A DNA stretch of 64,000 bases, from contig CAXUJK010000003.1 in NCBI GenBank assembly GCA_964251385.1, forward strand, positions 248,001-312,000. The letters are read 5' to 3'. Numbering within the stretch: position 1 is the stretch's first letter; the number at the start of each line of letters is the position of its first letter. This document shows, piece by piece, positions 26,517 through 34,950 of this stretch. Made by a program: the position numbers and the translations under genes. The notes under the pieces are model-generated. The model had not been told where the DNA came from, did no database searches, and saw only the letters and a list, made by a program, of their open reading frames with translations. Origin of the DNA: CADCVW01 sp964251385 (GTDB lineage: Bacteria; Pseudomonadota; Alphaproteobacteria; Sphingomonadales; Sphingomonadaceae).

Positions 26517-27047
26517 TTAGTAGCCCGCCAGCACCGCGGCGCGCGCGACCAGGTACTTGTTGTACTCGCCGAACAGGGTTCGGAACGTCGCGTTGGACTG
26601 GACGCCATCGGACAAAATCTCGATTTCCGGCGGCATCTGCTGCGCCAACTCGAACCGCGCGCGCGCCATGTGCCAGTCGGTCGTCACCAGCCGCATCGAC
26701 GTGAACTTCTTCTGCCGCATCCACTTCGCTGTTTCGGCCGCGTTGGATTTGGTGTTGGTCGACTCCTTGCCCAGGTCGACGCAGCACGCGAACAGGCGAC
26801 GCGACGCGTCGTTCTCGGCCGCCAATTCGTTCGGCTTTACCTCGAGCGGCACGCCCGACACGAGCATGCGCTTGGCGCGACCGCGCTCGAGCAGGTCGAG
26901 CCCGCGCGGCATCCGCCCGCCCGCGCCCGTCAGCACGACGATCGCGTCGGTTTTCCGATCGTCGGCCGCATCGGGAAGCGCGACGGTGAACAGGGTGAAC
27001 CCCAGCGCGTAGAGCAGGGCGGCCAACGCCACGATGCGCGCGATCAC
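26517..27047 (-). CDS. YdcF family protein (DUF218)
   Basis: A 176-residue protein: one N-terminal membrane segment, then the YdcF core with DAIVVLTGAGGRMPRGLDLLERGRAKRMLVSG and the C-terminal VTTDWHMARARFEL. The family is linked to envelope metabolism; no reaction is established. The GTG at 27047, 10 bp after ftsX, gives the expected start before the membrane segment. A longer frame upstream would overlap ftsX and add Cys/Arg-rich nonsense. Confidence 0.87.
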   Translation of the reverse strand: MIARIVALAALLYALGFTLFTVALPDAADDRKTDAIVVLTGAGGRMPRGLDLLERGRAKRMLVSGVPLEVKPNELAAENDASRRLFACCVDLGKESTNTKSNAAETAKWMRQKKFTSMRLVTTDWHMARARFELAQQMPPEIEILSDGVQSNATFRTLFGEYNKYLVARAAVLAGY

Positions 27048-27057
27048 GACGGGGCGA

Positions 27058-27951
27058 TCACAGCATCTGCCGCAATGCACGCAGCACGGTCGTGCGCGCG
27101 ACCAGCATCGCCAGACCGATCCCCGCGACCGGCAGCAGAAGCAGCAGCAACCAGTCGATGGCGGCAAGACCGGCGGACCCCAGCAAGTCCGATCCCACCG
27201 CGCCGACCCGGCTGCCGATCCCCGCGAGCACGAGCACGCCCACGACGAAGCCCAGCGCGCCGCCGAACAGAGCGTCCAATGCGATCCGCCGCTGGAACAG
27301 CCGGGCGACCTGATAATCGGTCGATCCCATCAGGTGCATGACCTCGATCGTCCCGCGATGCGTGTCGAGCGCGCCGCGCGCGGCGAGCACGACAGCGGCC
27401 GCGGTCGCGCCCGTCATCAGAACCACGAGCGCGAGCGCGAGCCATTTCAGCGCACCAAGAAGGTTGGCCAACGGGCTGAGCCAGGCCGCGTTGTCGTCGA
27501 TCCGCGCGGACGGCGCGGCCTCCCGCACGGCGGCGGCGATCGCGTCGCGGCGCGCGTAGGCGTCGGCGCTCAGCTCGACGTCGATCATCGCGGGCACGGG
27601 CAGGTTCGCCTCCGCCGCCGCGGTTCCCAGGATACGGGACAGCATCGCGTTCATTTCCGCGTCGCTGACCCGCGACACGGACAGCACGCCGCTCTCTCGG
27701 CTCAACGCCTGCACCGCGACGCGCGCCTGCGCTTCGCGAAAATCGGGGTTCGCATCGACGATCTGCACAGTCAGCCTTGCCCCGATGCTCGACACCAGGC
27801 CTTGCGCGCCGCGCCGCAAGCCCAGCCCGCCCGCGCCCGCGAGGACGGTCAGAAACATCATGATCGCGATGACCCAGGGCATCGGCCCGGCGAATCGGCC
27901 TTCGGGAAGCAGGCGGCGATCGGCGGGCGACACCGCGAACGGCAGGTTCAC
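27058..27951 (-). CDS. ftsX: Cell division protein FtsX
   Basis: A 297-residue membrane protein with an N-terminal membrane segment (about 24-46), a large periplasmic loop, and three C-terminal membrane segments including the FtsX core RGTIEVMHLMGSTDYQVARLFQ. With FtsE it forms an ABC-type complex that activates peptidoglycan hydrolases at the septum. GTG 27951 overlaps the ftsE stop as GTGA. Confidence 0.93.
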   Translation of the reverse strand: MNLPFAVSPADRRLLPEGRFAGPMPWVIAIMMFLTVLAGAGGLGLRRGAQGLVSSIGARLTVQIVDANPDFREAQARVAVQALSRESGVLSVSRVSDAEMNAMLSRILGTAAAEANLPVPAMIDVELSADAYARRDAIAAAVREAAPSARIDDNAAWLSPLANLLGALKWLALALVVLMTGATAAAVVLAARGALDTHRGTIEVMHLMGSTDYQVARLFQRRIALDALFGGALGFVVGVLVLAGIGSRVGAVGSDLLGSAGLAAIDWLLLLLLPVAGIGLAMLVARTTVLRALRQML

Positions 27952-28655
27952 GAGTAGCTTCGCTCAGCGCTGCGGGCCGGTGGGTGGCGCAGCGCCCCCG
28001 TCGGATCGGACAGCGTGCCCCGATCGAGCCGCATCATCTCCGCGCGTCCCACGCGCGTCAGCAGGTGGATGTCGTGCGTCGCCACCACCAGCGTCGTGCC
28101 GAGCTTGTTCAACGCGTCGAACAGATGCAGCAGCCGCGCCGCCATTTCGGGATCGACGTTGCCCGTCGGCTCGTCCGCGACCAGCATGTCTGGCCGTCCG
28201 ATGACCGCGCGCGCGATCGCCACGCGTTGTTGCTCCCCGCCCGACAGCGTCGCGGGTCGCGCGGATGCGCGGTCCGACAAACCGACCCAGGCGAGCATTT
28301 CGCGCACCGGTTGCTCCAAGTCGCGATCTTCCACCCCTGCGACCCGCAACGGCAGCGCGACATTGTCGAACGCGGACAGATGGCGGACCAGCCGAAAATC
28401 CTGGAACACGACCCCGATCCGCCTGCGAAAGCCCGGCAGGCGCTCGCGCGGCATCGTCACCAGATCCTCGCCGAACAGCCGGATCAGCCCGCGGCTCGGC
28501 CGCTGCGCCAGATACAGCAATTTGAGCAACGACGTCTTGCCCGCGCCCGACGGCCCCGTGAGGAAGTAGAAGCCGCCCGGCCGCAGCGTGAAGGACAGGT
28601 CGGACAGCGTTTCGGCGCCCGTGCCGTAGCGCAGGCCAACATTGTCGAACTGCAC
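27948..28655 (-). CDS. ftsE: Cell division ATP-binding protein FtsE
   Basis: An ABC ATPase with Walker A GPSGAGKTSLLKLL, the FtsE hallmark YLAQRPSRG, signature LSGGEQQRVAIARA, Walker B MLVADEPTGNVD and the His switch THD. Coordinates use the canonical GTG at 28655 (235 residues). However, the Shine-Dalgarno GGAGAG (28674-28679) is 18 nt from it and 6 nt from an in-frame ATC at 28667, which would give MNSIVQFDNV. A TTG at 28712 is also possible. Identity is secure; the start is not. Confidence 0.93.
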   Translation of the reverse strand: MQFDNVGLRYGTGAETLSDLSFTLRPGGFYFLTGPSGAGKTSLLKLLYLAQRPSRGLIRLFGEDLVTMPRERLPGFRRRIGVVFQDFRLVRHLSAFDNVALPLRVAGVEDRDLEQPVREMLAWVGLSDRASARPATLSGGEQQRVAIARAVIGRPDMLVADEPTGNVDPEMAARLLHLFDALNKLGTTLVVATHDIHLLTRVGRAEMMRLDRGTLSDPTGALRHPPARSAERSYS

Positions 28656-28836
28656 GATGCTGTTGATGACGCGCTCTCCACACCGTGCGCGGGTCGCGCG
28701 GCGCGCAAGCAAATGGCATGGGACGCAATCGTCGTAAAGCGGATGCGCCCGGTACCCACGCTTGCGACGAGCCGCGCCTTCCGCGTCGCGCGACCGCTAT
28801 GCAGCGCCGGAATCCCGTCATAGAACGGGACACTTC

Positions 28837-29571
28837 ATGATCCTGTCCTGCCCCGCCTGTTCGACATCCTACGCCGTTCCCGACAGCGCCATCGGCGCGG
28901 CCGGACGTCAGGTGCGCTGCGCCCAGTGCAAGACGAGCTGGCATCAGGCACCCGCCGCGACCGCGATGCTGCCCGAGGCGCGGCTGCAGGCGGTTGCGGG
29001 GCGCGGCGTGCAGGCGTCCGCGGCACCTCATGGCCGGCGGTTCGACGACATTTCCCGGCTGCGCAGCGAGTTCGACGCGCGCCCGCGCACCAGCCCCTTT
29101 TCGCATACGCCGCCTTTCTCGCAAAAGATGGGATTCTCGCCCAAGACCGCGTTTCGACCCCGGCGCGACCCGGCCAGGCGGCAGACGGTGCTCGCCGGCA
29201 TCGCCGCCACCGCGATGCTGTTCGGCGTCGGCGGGCTCGCCGCCCTCGGCCCCCCCGAACTGCGCGCGGCCGCGATCAGCCCGATCACGATCCAGATGCA
29301 GAAGCCCGAAAAGCGCGAACGCCCGGGCGGCTCCACGACGCTCGATGTCAGCGGTCAGCTGATCAATCCGACCGACATCGCGCAGGTCGTGCCGCGCATC
29401 CGGGCGGAAATCCGCGACCCGGACGGCCGCGTCATCTACAGCTGGGTGATCGCGCCGCCCGTCGCCACGCTTGCGCCCAGCGGCCGCGCGACCTTTTACA
29501 GCGCGGGCGTGGAAGTCCCTCGCGGCGAGGACAACGCGCTCAAGCTGACGCTGGAGAGCGGCCTGGGCTGA
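28837..29571 (+). CDS. MJ0042-type zinc-ribbon protein with C-terminal membrane-anchored domain
   Basis: A 244-residue protein. The N-terminal zinc ribbon has CPACSTSY and CAQCKTSW (residues 5-8 and 29-32). A Pro/Arg-rich linker, a membrane segment at about 117-135, and a beta-rich domain (DVSGQLINPTDIAQVVPRIRAEIRDPDGRVIYSW) follow. It resembles the DUF3426-type zinc-ribbon proteins of proteobacteria. It is divergent from ftsE. Function is unknown. Confidence 0.85.
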   Translation: MILSCPACSTSYAVPDSAIGAAGRQVRCAQCKTSWHQAPAATAMLPEARLQAVAGRGVQASAAPHGRRFDDISRLRSEFDARPRTSPFSHTPPFSQKMGFSPKTAFRPRRDPARRQTVLAGIAATAMLFGVGGLAALGPPELRAAAISPITIQMQKPEKRERPGGSTTLDVSGQLINPTDIAQVVPRIRAEIRDPDGRVIYSWVIAPPVATLAPSGRATFYSAGVEVPRGEDNALKLTLESGLG

Positions 29572-29574
29572 GCC

Positions 29575-29832
29575 TTATTGGTACTCGGCAAGGTGCAGCT
29601 TTCGTCCGTCCGACGGGTCGCTTGTCGTGCGGATTTGGGGGCGGGGGGCGTGCGTCCGCGCCGCCGGCCTGGATCCGGACGACGCGCCGGACACGATGCG
29701 CGCCGTGACGCGCACGAGAGCGACGTTGGCCGCCGGCGACGCTAAAAGGATCAATGCCAAGACCACGCGCCGTACAGGCACGGTTGGCGCATTCGGCTCA
29801 ACCCTGCGGAAAAGCCTGTTCCGCCCCGGCAC
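29575..29832 (-). CDS. Possible small membrane protein
   Basis: An 85-codon frame starting at GTG 29832, with one hydrophobic stretch (VVLALILLASPAANVALV) and a basic Pro-rich tail. Third-position GC is high in its second half. It ends 3 bp from the convergent zinc-ribbon gene. I recognise no family. The overlapping plus-strand frame looks less protein-like. Treat as tentative. Confidence 0.35.
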   Translation of the reverse strand: MPGRNRLFRRVEPNAPTVPVRRVVLALILLASPAANVALVRVTARIVSGASSGSRPAARTHAPRPQIRTTSDPSDGRKLHLAEYQ

Positions 29833-29907
29833 GCTTGCGCGCGAAACCCGTGTTCGCTAGAGGCACGGGCCTACCGGCGCCCACGCTTGCGGGGCGATCC
29901 TTGACGT

Positions 29908-29994
29908 GCGGTCGTGGCGGAACTGGTAGACGCGCAGCGTTGAGGTCGCTGTGGCCGAAAGGCCGTGGAAGTTCGAGTCTTCTCGACCGCACCA
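29908..29994 (+). tRNA. tRNA-Leu (anticodon GAG)
   Basis: An 87-nt leucine tRNA with acceptor stem GCGGTCG pairing with CGACCGC, D loop GGTAGACGCGC, and anticodon stem CAGCG/CGCTG around TTGAGGT. The anticodon GAG lies at 29942-29944. It has a long variable arm (GTGGCCGAAAGGCCGTG), T loop GTTCGAGTC, and CCA encoded at 29992-29994. It reads CUC and CUU codons. A run of six T residues follows and may terminate it. Confidence 0.97.
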
Positions 29995-30030
29995 TCTTTT
30001 TTCTCGGCTTCGTGAAGTCGCGCCGCGCGA

Positions 30031-32712
30031 CTATTTGGCCGCGCTTCGCGTGCCCGCCGTCGCGGCCGCGTTCACCGGGCCGAGTCGCAACGTCGGGTTG
30101 GCGCTGCCGACAATTGCGCTCGTGCCGAGCGCCGCGTTCAGCCTTGCCGCGTCGGCGGAAAGCTGCGCCAGGCGCAACGTGTAGCGTCCGTACGGCACCG
30201 CTTCGAACAAAAAGTAGCCGTCGAAATCCGACCGCTGCGTCGCCGCTACGGCTCCCCGTGCGTCCACCAGTTCGATGTCCACGCCTTCCACTCCCGTTGC
30301 GTCCGACACGAGCGTGCCTTCGATCTCGCCCGCGCCGACCAGCGGCATGTCGACGCGGAACGCGATGCCCGGGCGCGGCACGATGCGCTGCCCCGATGTT
30401 TTCGGCTGCACGAGCGGGTCGGCAAGCGAACTCGTGTCCACGCCGATCGTGATCGGGCGGAAAGGCGTCAACCCGTCGATCACGACCTCGCCGCGCGCGT
30501 CGGTCAGCGCGCCGATCACCGACTGGCTCGCCGTCATCTGCACGCCGCGCTCGAACGGCTCGCCGTCCTGGCGAACCCCGTCCTCGTTGAGATCGCGAAA
30601 CACGCGGGCGATCGCCGTGCCCCCGCTGCCGAGTTTCGACGATGTCACGCGCACGCCGCCGCGCGGGCTCGGCCCGACGCTGAGCGCCAGGTTGAGCCCG
30701 GCCGCAACCGACCCGTCCGTCGCCGCCTCGCCCGTCAGTCCGACCGCAAAGCGGTCGAAGCGGCGCGAATAGCCGATCGCGCCGCGCCCGCGTCGGCTGA
30801 TTCCGTCATAGCCGAGCTCGGCGCGCCATTGCGAGACGTCCGACGCGCCCCATTCGCCGACTACGGTCGCGCCTTCGAACCCTTGGCTGTCGCCGGACAC
30901 GCGGTATCTGGCCTCGCCGCGCACCCGTACGCGGCCGACCCTTCCATTTGCCAGCAATGCCGCCGTCACCCGGTCAGGCGGAGGATCCCGGCCCCGCGCG
31001 CGCTGCCCCTGCCAGTCGAGGCCGGCGGTTAGCGACAGGTTGCGCACATTGGCGGACACGCGCGCACCCGCCTCCAGCGTGCTCAAACCGTCGCGTCGTT
31101 CGATCCAGCGCGCCTCGGCGTGCGTGGGAAAACTGCTCGTGCCGAACACGAACGCATGATCGATCGCCAATATGTGGCGGCCCGTGACGTCGGGCTCGAT
31201 CCGGTCCGACCGAAATCGTCCGAACGCCTTGATCGATTCGACGCTGACGTAGGTCTGGCCGAACTGCCCGATCATCTGCGCGCGCGCGGCAATGCCTTCG
31301 CCCGCCTCGTAAGCGGCGGACAGCTCGATCAACGCAGGCCCGACCGCGCGCCGCACCGCGCCTTCGACGTAGGTCAGGCGCTCGTTGCGCGCCATCAGCG
31401 TGTGGAGTTGCGCGAATAACGACGTCTTGGGGTCGACGCCGTGCTCGACGCCCAGCGTGCCGCGCCACCCGCGCCCCTGCGTGTCGGGCGGACCCCGCAA
31501 CCGTACGAGATCGCGATCGTCCTCGCTGAATCCCGCCCGGTAATAGGTCTTGCCCGATGGGATGCTTTCCTGCCCGACCGCAACGGTCTCGACACGGCGG
31601 CGGATCTGCCCTTGCGGACCGTACAGCACGATCTCGAACCGATTGGTGCCGTAGAGCAGCGGCACGTCGAGGAACTCGTAGCGCCCGTCATCCCTGGTTC
31701 GCGCGAAGCTCAACAATCGGCCGTTGCGGTATAACTCCGCGTCCCAGCCCGTCGGCAGCTCACCGCGGAAACTCGTGCGGTCGAAACTGTCGGGGCGGTC
31801 GACGGGTCGATTGGTGACGACCGCGCCGCGTCCGCCGAACGACTGCGCGACGAGCGGCGATGCGAAGCCCGACACGTCCCCGACCGCGAAATGGGTCGCG
31901 CGCAACGGGCCGAGCAGCCCGCCCTCCGGGTCGGTCCGGTACGCGCGCGCGCGCAGCGAGTCGGGAACGCCGTCGCCGTCCGACGCCAGCCGCGCGTCGA
32001 CCGACAGCCGCGCGACCTCGCCCGACGCGAACAGATCGTACCGCACCGACCCGCCCCATCTTCCGCGATCCGGCCCGCGCGTCGTGTCGCGAACGCCGTT
32101 CACCGTCACCACCGCGTCCAGCGACGGCGATCGCCACATCAGATAGGGCAGCTTGACGCGCGGCAGCTTGGATGGGTCGGGAGCCGCGGTCGCCGGGCGG
32201 ATCGATGCCGCACGGGCCTTGCGCTCTTCGGCGAGCTCGACCGGCAATTTCCTGGGCGACCGGACGAACAGGATCGCGTTGGACAGGTCGGGCGCGAGCG
32301 TCACGCCCAGCCACCCGGACAAGGCGGGCGCGTCCACGCACCAGCCCTCCGGCGTATCGCGGATGCTTTGCGCGCCGAGCGGGACGGGACGTGCCCGCAA
32401 CCGCAGCGTTTCAGCACGGCGATCGAGTTCGACGCGGTTGGCTTCCTCGAACGCCCATCCTCGCGCGGTGCCCCGCTCGGCATCGACCGCGATGGCCAGG
32501 TCCAGCGTCGCCGCGATATCGGAAAAGATCAGGCACGCACCCTCGGGCGTCGTGTAGCCGCGCACGCCTTCGCCGACCTGGTAGGACCCCAGCCGCACGT
32601 CGAGCAGCAGCGCGTCGTCGGGCGTCGCGGTCCATCCGGGCGTCCGCGCGACGGCGCCGTCCGCGCCAAGAAGCGCCAGCACCGCGATCGCCATACGGGT
32701 GAGACGACGCAT
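30031..32712 (-). CDS. Usher-like outer membrane protein of a DUF4402 chaperone/usher locus
   Basis: An 893-residue secreted protein with signal peptide at 1-22. An N-terminal domain of about 180 residues is followed by a long stretch of alternating beta strands typical of a barrel (YDLFASGEVARLSVDARL, YRNGRLLSFARTRDDGRYEF, GTNRFEIVLYGPQGQIRRR). Two C-terminal Ig or SdrD-like modules follow (DLNEDGVRQDGEPFERGV; GVDIELVDARGAVAATQ, FDGYFLFEAVPYGRYTLRL). The fimbrial-usher-like YGTNxFEIxLYGPQG element and the adjacent chaperone suggest subunit secretion. Homology to classical FimD is weak by eye. Confidence 0.75.
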   Translation of the reverse strand: MRRLTRMAIAVLALLGADGAVARTPGWTATPDDALLLDVRLGSYQVGEGVRGYTTPEGACLIFSDIAATLDLAIAVDAERGTARGWAFEEANRVELDRRAETLRLRARPVPLGAQSIRDTPEGWCVDAPALSGWLGVTLAPDLSNAILFVRSPRKLPVELAEERKARAASIRPATAAPDPSKLPRVKLPYLMWRSPSLDAVVTVNGVRDTTRGPDRGRWGGSVRYDLFASGEVARLSVDARLASDGDGVPDSLRARAYRTDPEGGLLGPLRATHFAVGDVSGFASPLVAQSFGGRGAVVTNRPVDRPDSFDRTSFRGELPTGWDAELYRNGRLLSFARTRDDGRYEFLDVPLLYGTNRFEIVLYGPQGQIRRRVETVAVGQESIPSGKTYYRAGFSEDDRDLVRLRGPPDTQGRGWRGTLGVEHGVDPKTSLFAQLHTLMARNERLTYVEGAVRRAVGPALIELSAAYEAGEGIAARAQMIGQFGQTYVSVESIKAFGRFRSDRIEPDVTGRHILAIDHAFVFGTSSFPTHAEARWIERRDGLSTLEAGARVSANVRNLSLTAGLDWQGQRARGRDPPPDRVTAALLANGRVGRVRVRGEARYRVSGDSQGFEGATVVGEWGASDVSQWRAELGYDGISRRGRGAIGYSRRFDRFAVGLTGEAATDGSVAAGLNLALSVGPSPRGGVRVTSSKLGSGGTAIARVFRDLNEDGVRQDGEPFERGVQMTASQSVIGALTDARGEVVIDGLTPFRPITIGVDTSSLADPLVQPKTSGQRIVPRPGIAFRVDMPLVGAGEIEGTLVSDATGVEGVDIELVDARGAVAATQRSDFDGYFLFEAVPYGRYTLRLAQLSADAARLNAALGTSAIVGSANPTLRLGPVNAAATAGTRSAAK

Positions 32713-32747
32713 CGTCGTCGGCTACTTGGATCCGAGGCTCCCAGGCC

Positions 32748-33551
32748 CTAGCGCAGAACCACGCGCGCCTCGGCGATCGTGCGTTGCGTGCCGTCCTCCG
32801 CCTGTTCGACATACTGGATCGTCGCGGGGCCCGCGATCGAGGCGGTGACGTCGGGCTGGACGGGCACGGTCACGTTGCGCTGCGCCACTTCGCGGTACAC
32901 CGCGATCCCGCGCGTCAGCACGACGGGCTTGGCGACGCCGGCCTTGAGGATGCGCACTTCGCCGTACACCGACCGCCCGCCCGTGCGACTGAGGTCGAAC
33001 GACACGCCCTGACGGCCATCTACCTTGACGAGCTTCGCGTTGGTGATCCCGGCGACCGCTTCCAGCTTGCCGCGCCGTACGATGATCGGGATGGTGACCC
33101 CGTAGATCGGCTTGAGCGCGATCGAAATGCCGCCGCCCGCTTGCCTGGGCGCGGTCGCGGGCCTGGCGTCGGGAATCGCGCGGAACAGCATGTGCGCCCG
33201 GTACTCGCCGTCGGCCAGACCCTGCGCGCGCACGCCGATGCGGATCGCCTGCGGCTGATTGGGTGGCAGCGTCACGCGGCGCGGCGCGAACGCGATCATG
33301 GCGAGCGTCGCCGTCTCGTCCGCGGTCGGCACGACGACATCCTCCAGCATCCCCGCCGCCGTCATGCGGCGCAGCTCGAGCGAGATGCGGTAGGTCGCGG
33401 TCTCGGTGCCGATGTTGTTGAGGATGACCTCGGTGCCGCGCGCGCCGTCGAGCACGATGCGCGTCGGCGCGACGAGCAGATCGCCCGCGGCCTGCGCGGG
33501 CACGGCCGATGCGATGAGCGCGATCGCGGCGGAAGTCTTGATGGGAAACAT
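32748..33551 (-). CDS. Periplasmic fimbrial-type chaperone
   Basis: A 267-residue protein with a Sec signal ending AQAA (about residue 22). The N-terminal Ig domain contains LLVAPTRIVLDGARGTEVILNN and FAPRRVTLPPNQPQAIRIGVR, the pattern of PapD-like chaperones. It would cap DUF4402 subunits by strand donation and deliver them to the usher encoded 35 bp downstream. It lies 137 bp after the major subunit gene, beyond a strong hairpin. Confidence 0.82.
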   Translation of the reverse strand: MFPIKTSAAIALIASAVPAQAAGDLLVAPTRIVLDGARGTEVILNNIGTETATYRISLELRRMTAAGMLEDVVVPTADETATLAMIAFAPRRVTLPPNQPQAIRIGVRAQGLADGEYRAHMLFRAIPDARPATAPRQAGGGISIALKPIYGVTIPIIVRRGKLEAVAGITNAKLVKVDGRQGVSFDLSRTGGRSVYGEVRILKAGVAKPVVLTRGIAVYREVAQRNVTVPVQPDVTASIAGPATIQYVEQAEDGTQRTIAEARVVLR

Positions 33552-33650
33552 GCGGGCGAACTCCGATGATCCGCTATGGACCGGCGACGCCGCTGATGGG
33601 TCCGAACTGGTTCCTGTCCGGTTAACGCACGCGATAATGAGCGCGGAGAA

Positions 33651-33680
33651 AGCCCGCCGGTGCTTGCGCGCCGGCGGGCT
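33651..33680 (-). terminator. Intraoperon hairpin after the DUF4402 subunit gene
   Basis: A 10-bp perfect stem (agcccgccgg with ccggcgggct) around a 10-nt loop begins 9 bp after the subunit stop. On the minus strand TTTC follows. It can act as a partial terminator or 3' stabiliser, which would make subunit mRNA more abundant than chaperone and usher mRNA. Confidence 0.6.
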
Positions 33681-33688
33681 CCCCGATG

Positions 33689-34189
33689 TTACTGGTAGTC
33701 GACGGTGACGGCGAAGTTCGGGCTCGCATACACGCCGTCCGCCTGGTTCGCGCCGACGTTGAGCGTCCCTCCGAACGAGAAGGCGGTACCCGTGTTGCCC
33801 GAACTGCCGAGGTTGAGCGTCGGCTGCACTGACAGCGATGCCGTCATCGTGTTCGTGCCGCTCGCAAGCGTCACGGACGTCGGCGCCGTCACGGTCACGA
33901 CCGCGTTGTTCGAGCCGGTCACGGTGAACTTGGCCGCCGCGGGCGTCTGCGAGCAGGTCAGGCCCGCGCCGCAGGTCAGGACGCCCGCCGCATCGACGGA
34001 TACGGTCGACGCCGCCGTGCCCGTGACGATCGTGCCGAAATCGAGATCCGAGTTCTTCGTGATCGTCAGCTGCTTCAGGACCTTCGCCTTGGCGACCGCA
34101 TTGGCGCTGGCGGGCGCGGCGGACGCGGCGGTCGAGCCCATCGCGAGCAGCGCGGTGGTGGCGAGGGCGAGCTTGATGCGGGTGGTCAT
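33689..34189 (-). CDS. DUF4402 domain protein, probable major surface subunit
   Basis: A 166-residue exported protein. Signal peptide at 1-25 (MTTRIKLALATTALLAMG...ASA), then a Thr/Ser/Ala-rich beta domain with the DUF4402 hallmarks: LTITKNSDLDFGTIV, a Cys pair near GAGLTC, FSFGGTLNVGAN and a final strand FAVTVDYQ. The ending resembles a pilin beta strand used in donor-strand exchange. The ATG at 34189 follows AGGGAC. The composition suggests high expression. Confidence 0.85.
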   Translation of the reverse strand: MTTRIKLALATTALLAMGSTAASAAPASANAVAKAKVLKQLTITKNSDLDFGTIVTGTAASTVSVDAAGVLTCGAGLTCSQTPAAAKFTVTGSNNAVVTVTAPTSVTLASGTNTMTASLSVQPTLNLGSSGNTGTAFSFGGTLNVGANQADGVYASPNFAVTVDYQ

Positions 34190-34316
34190 GTCGAAGTCCC
34201 TGTGTTGATGGCGTGTCGAACTCAGGCGGTTGAAGCGCCGCCTCGCTTGGGTCCGATATGGTGACAATGTGTTGCGCGATCCCTGCCGGGTCTGGTTAGC
34301 GGGGCGTTACCGACGT

Positions 34317-34826
34317 TCACTCGTAATCGACGGTAATCGCGATCCGGCCGCGATAATCGCCGTCGGCGTCGCCCGACACGTCGAGGCTCCCGCCGAACGC
34401 GAAGGTCAGCGTCCCGTCCGGGCCCAGCCGGGGTGCGCGCGGCAGATCGGTGACGAGCCGGGAGACGCGTGCGCTCGTGCCCCCCGTGCCGCGCAAGGTG
34501 ATGTCGTCGGGCAACGCGACCCGGATCGCGCGCCCCGCCTCTCCGCGCACGGTCGCCGATCCCGTCATCACCAGCCCGCCCAGGTCGGACAGAGCGCCGC
34601 GCACCACCCGGCTGCGACCGACGGGATCGATGCTGACCGACCCCCCTGCGGGCGCGGCGACCGCGACGGACGCGAAGTCGAGCGCGCCGCCGATCTCCAC
34701 TTCCAGCGGCCGGTCCGCGCGTTCGCGCCCGGCGGCCACGGAGCCGGGCGCGCAAAGCAGGCATTGCGCCGATGCCCGTCCCGCGTAGACGATCGCAAGG
34801 ACGAAGATCAGAAAGGAACGGCGCAT
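34317..34826 (-). CDS. DUF4402 domain protein, second (minor) subunit
   Basis: A 169-residue paralog of the downstream subunit, with a signal peptide ending RASA (about residue 20) and two close cysteines (CLLC). GGALDFASVAV, TFAFGGSLDVSGDADGDY and a final strand IAITVDYE align with the first subunit. It is richer in charged residues, so may be a tip or adaptor subunit. It heads the four-gene minus-strand locus and is divergent from the PBP gene. Confidence 0.8.
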   Translation of the reverse strand: MRRSFLIFVLAIVYAGRASAQCLLCAPGSVAAGRERADRPLEVEIGGALDFASVAVAAPAGGSVSIDPVGRSRVVRGALSDLGGLVMTGSATVRGEAGRAIRVALPDDITLRGTGGTSARVSRLVTDLPRAPRLGPDGTLTFAFGGSLDVSGDADGDYRGRIAITVDYE

Positions 34827-34950
34827 GCGTCCGTTTTGGAGCCGGTCCTGCTAAGGAAGCGTAAACCATCGGTGATGGAAACGGTGCCCGGGCAAACGCC
34901 CGCGGGCCGCTTGTTGCACCCGACGCCCTGATCTAGGCTAAGCACCACTC

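Noticed and set aside
29627..29860. 77-codon plus-strand frame before tRNA-Leu.
   Set aside because: Arg/Thr-rich product with no features; the opposite-strand frame with a membrane segment is the better, though still weak, candidate.
34190..34870. CtrA-like sites (GTAA-N7-CTAA and TTTA-N7-TTAG) upstream of the two DUF4402 genes.
   Set aside because: Each matches only six of eight TTAA-N7-TTAA positions; this is expected by chance in such a length.
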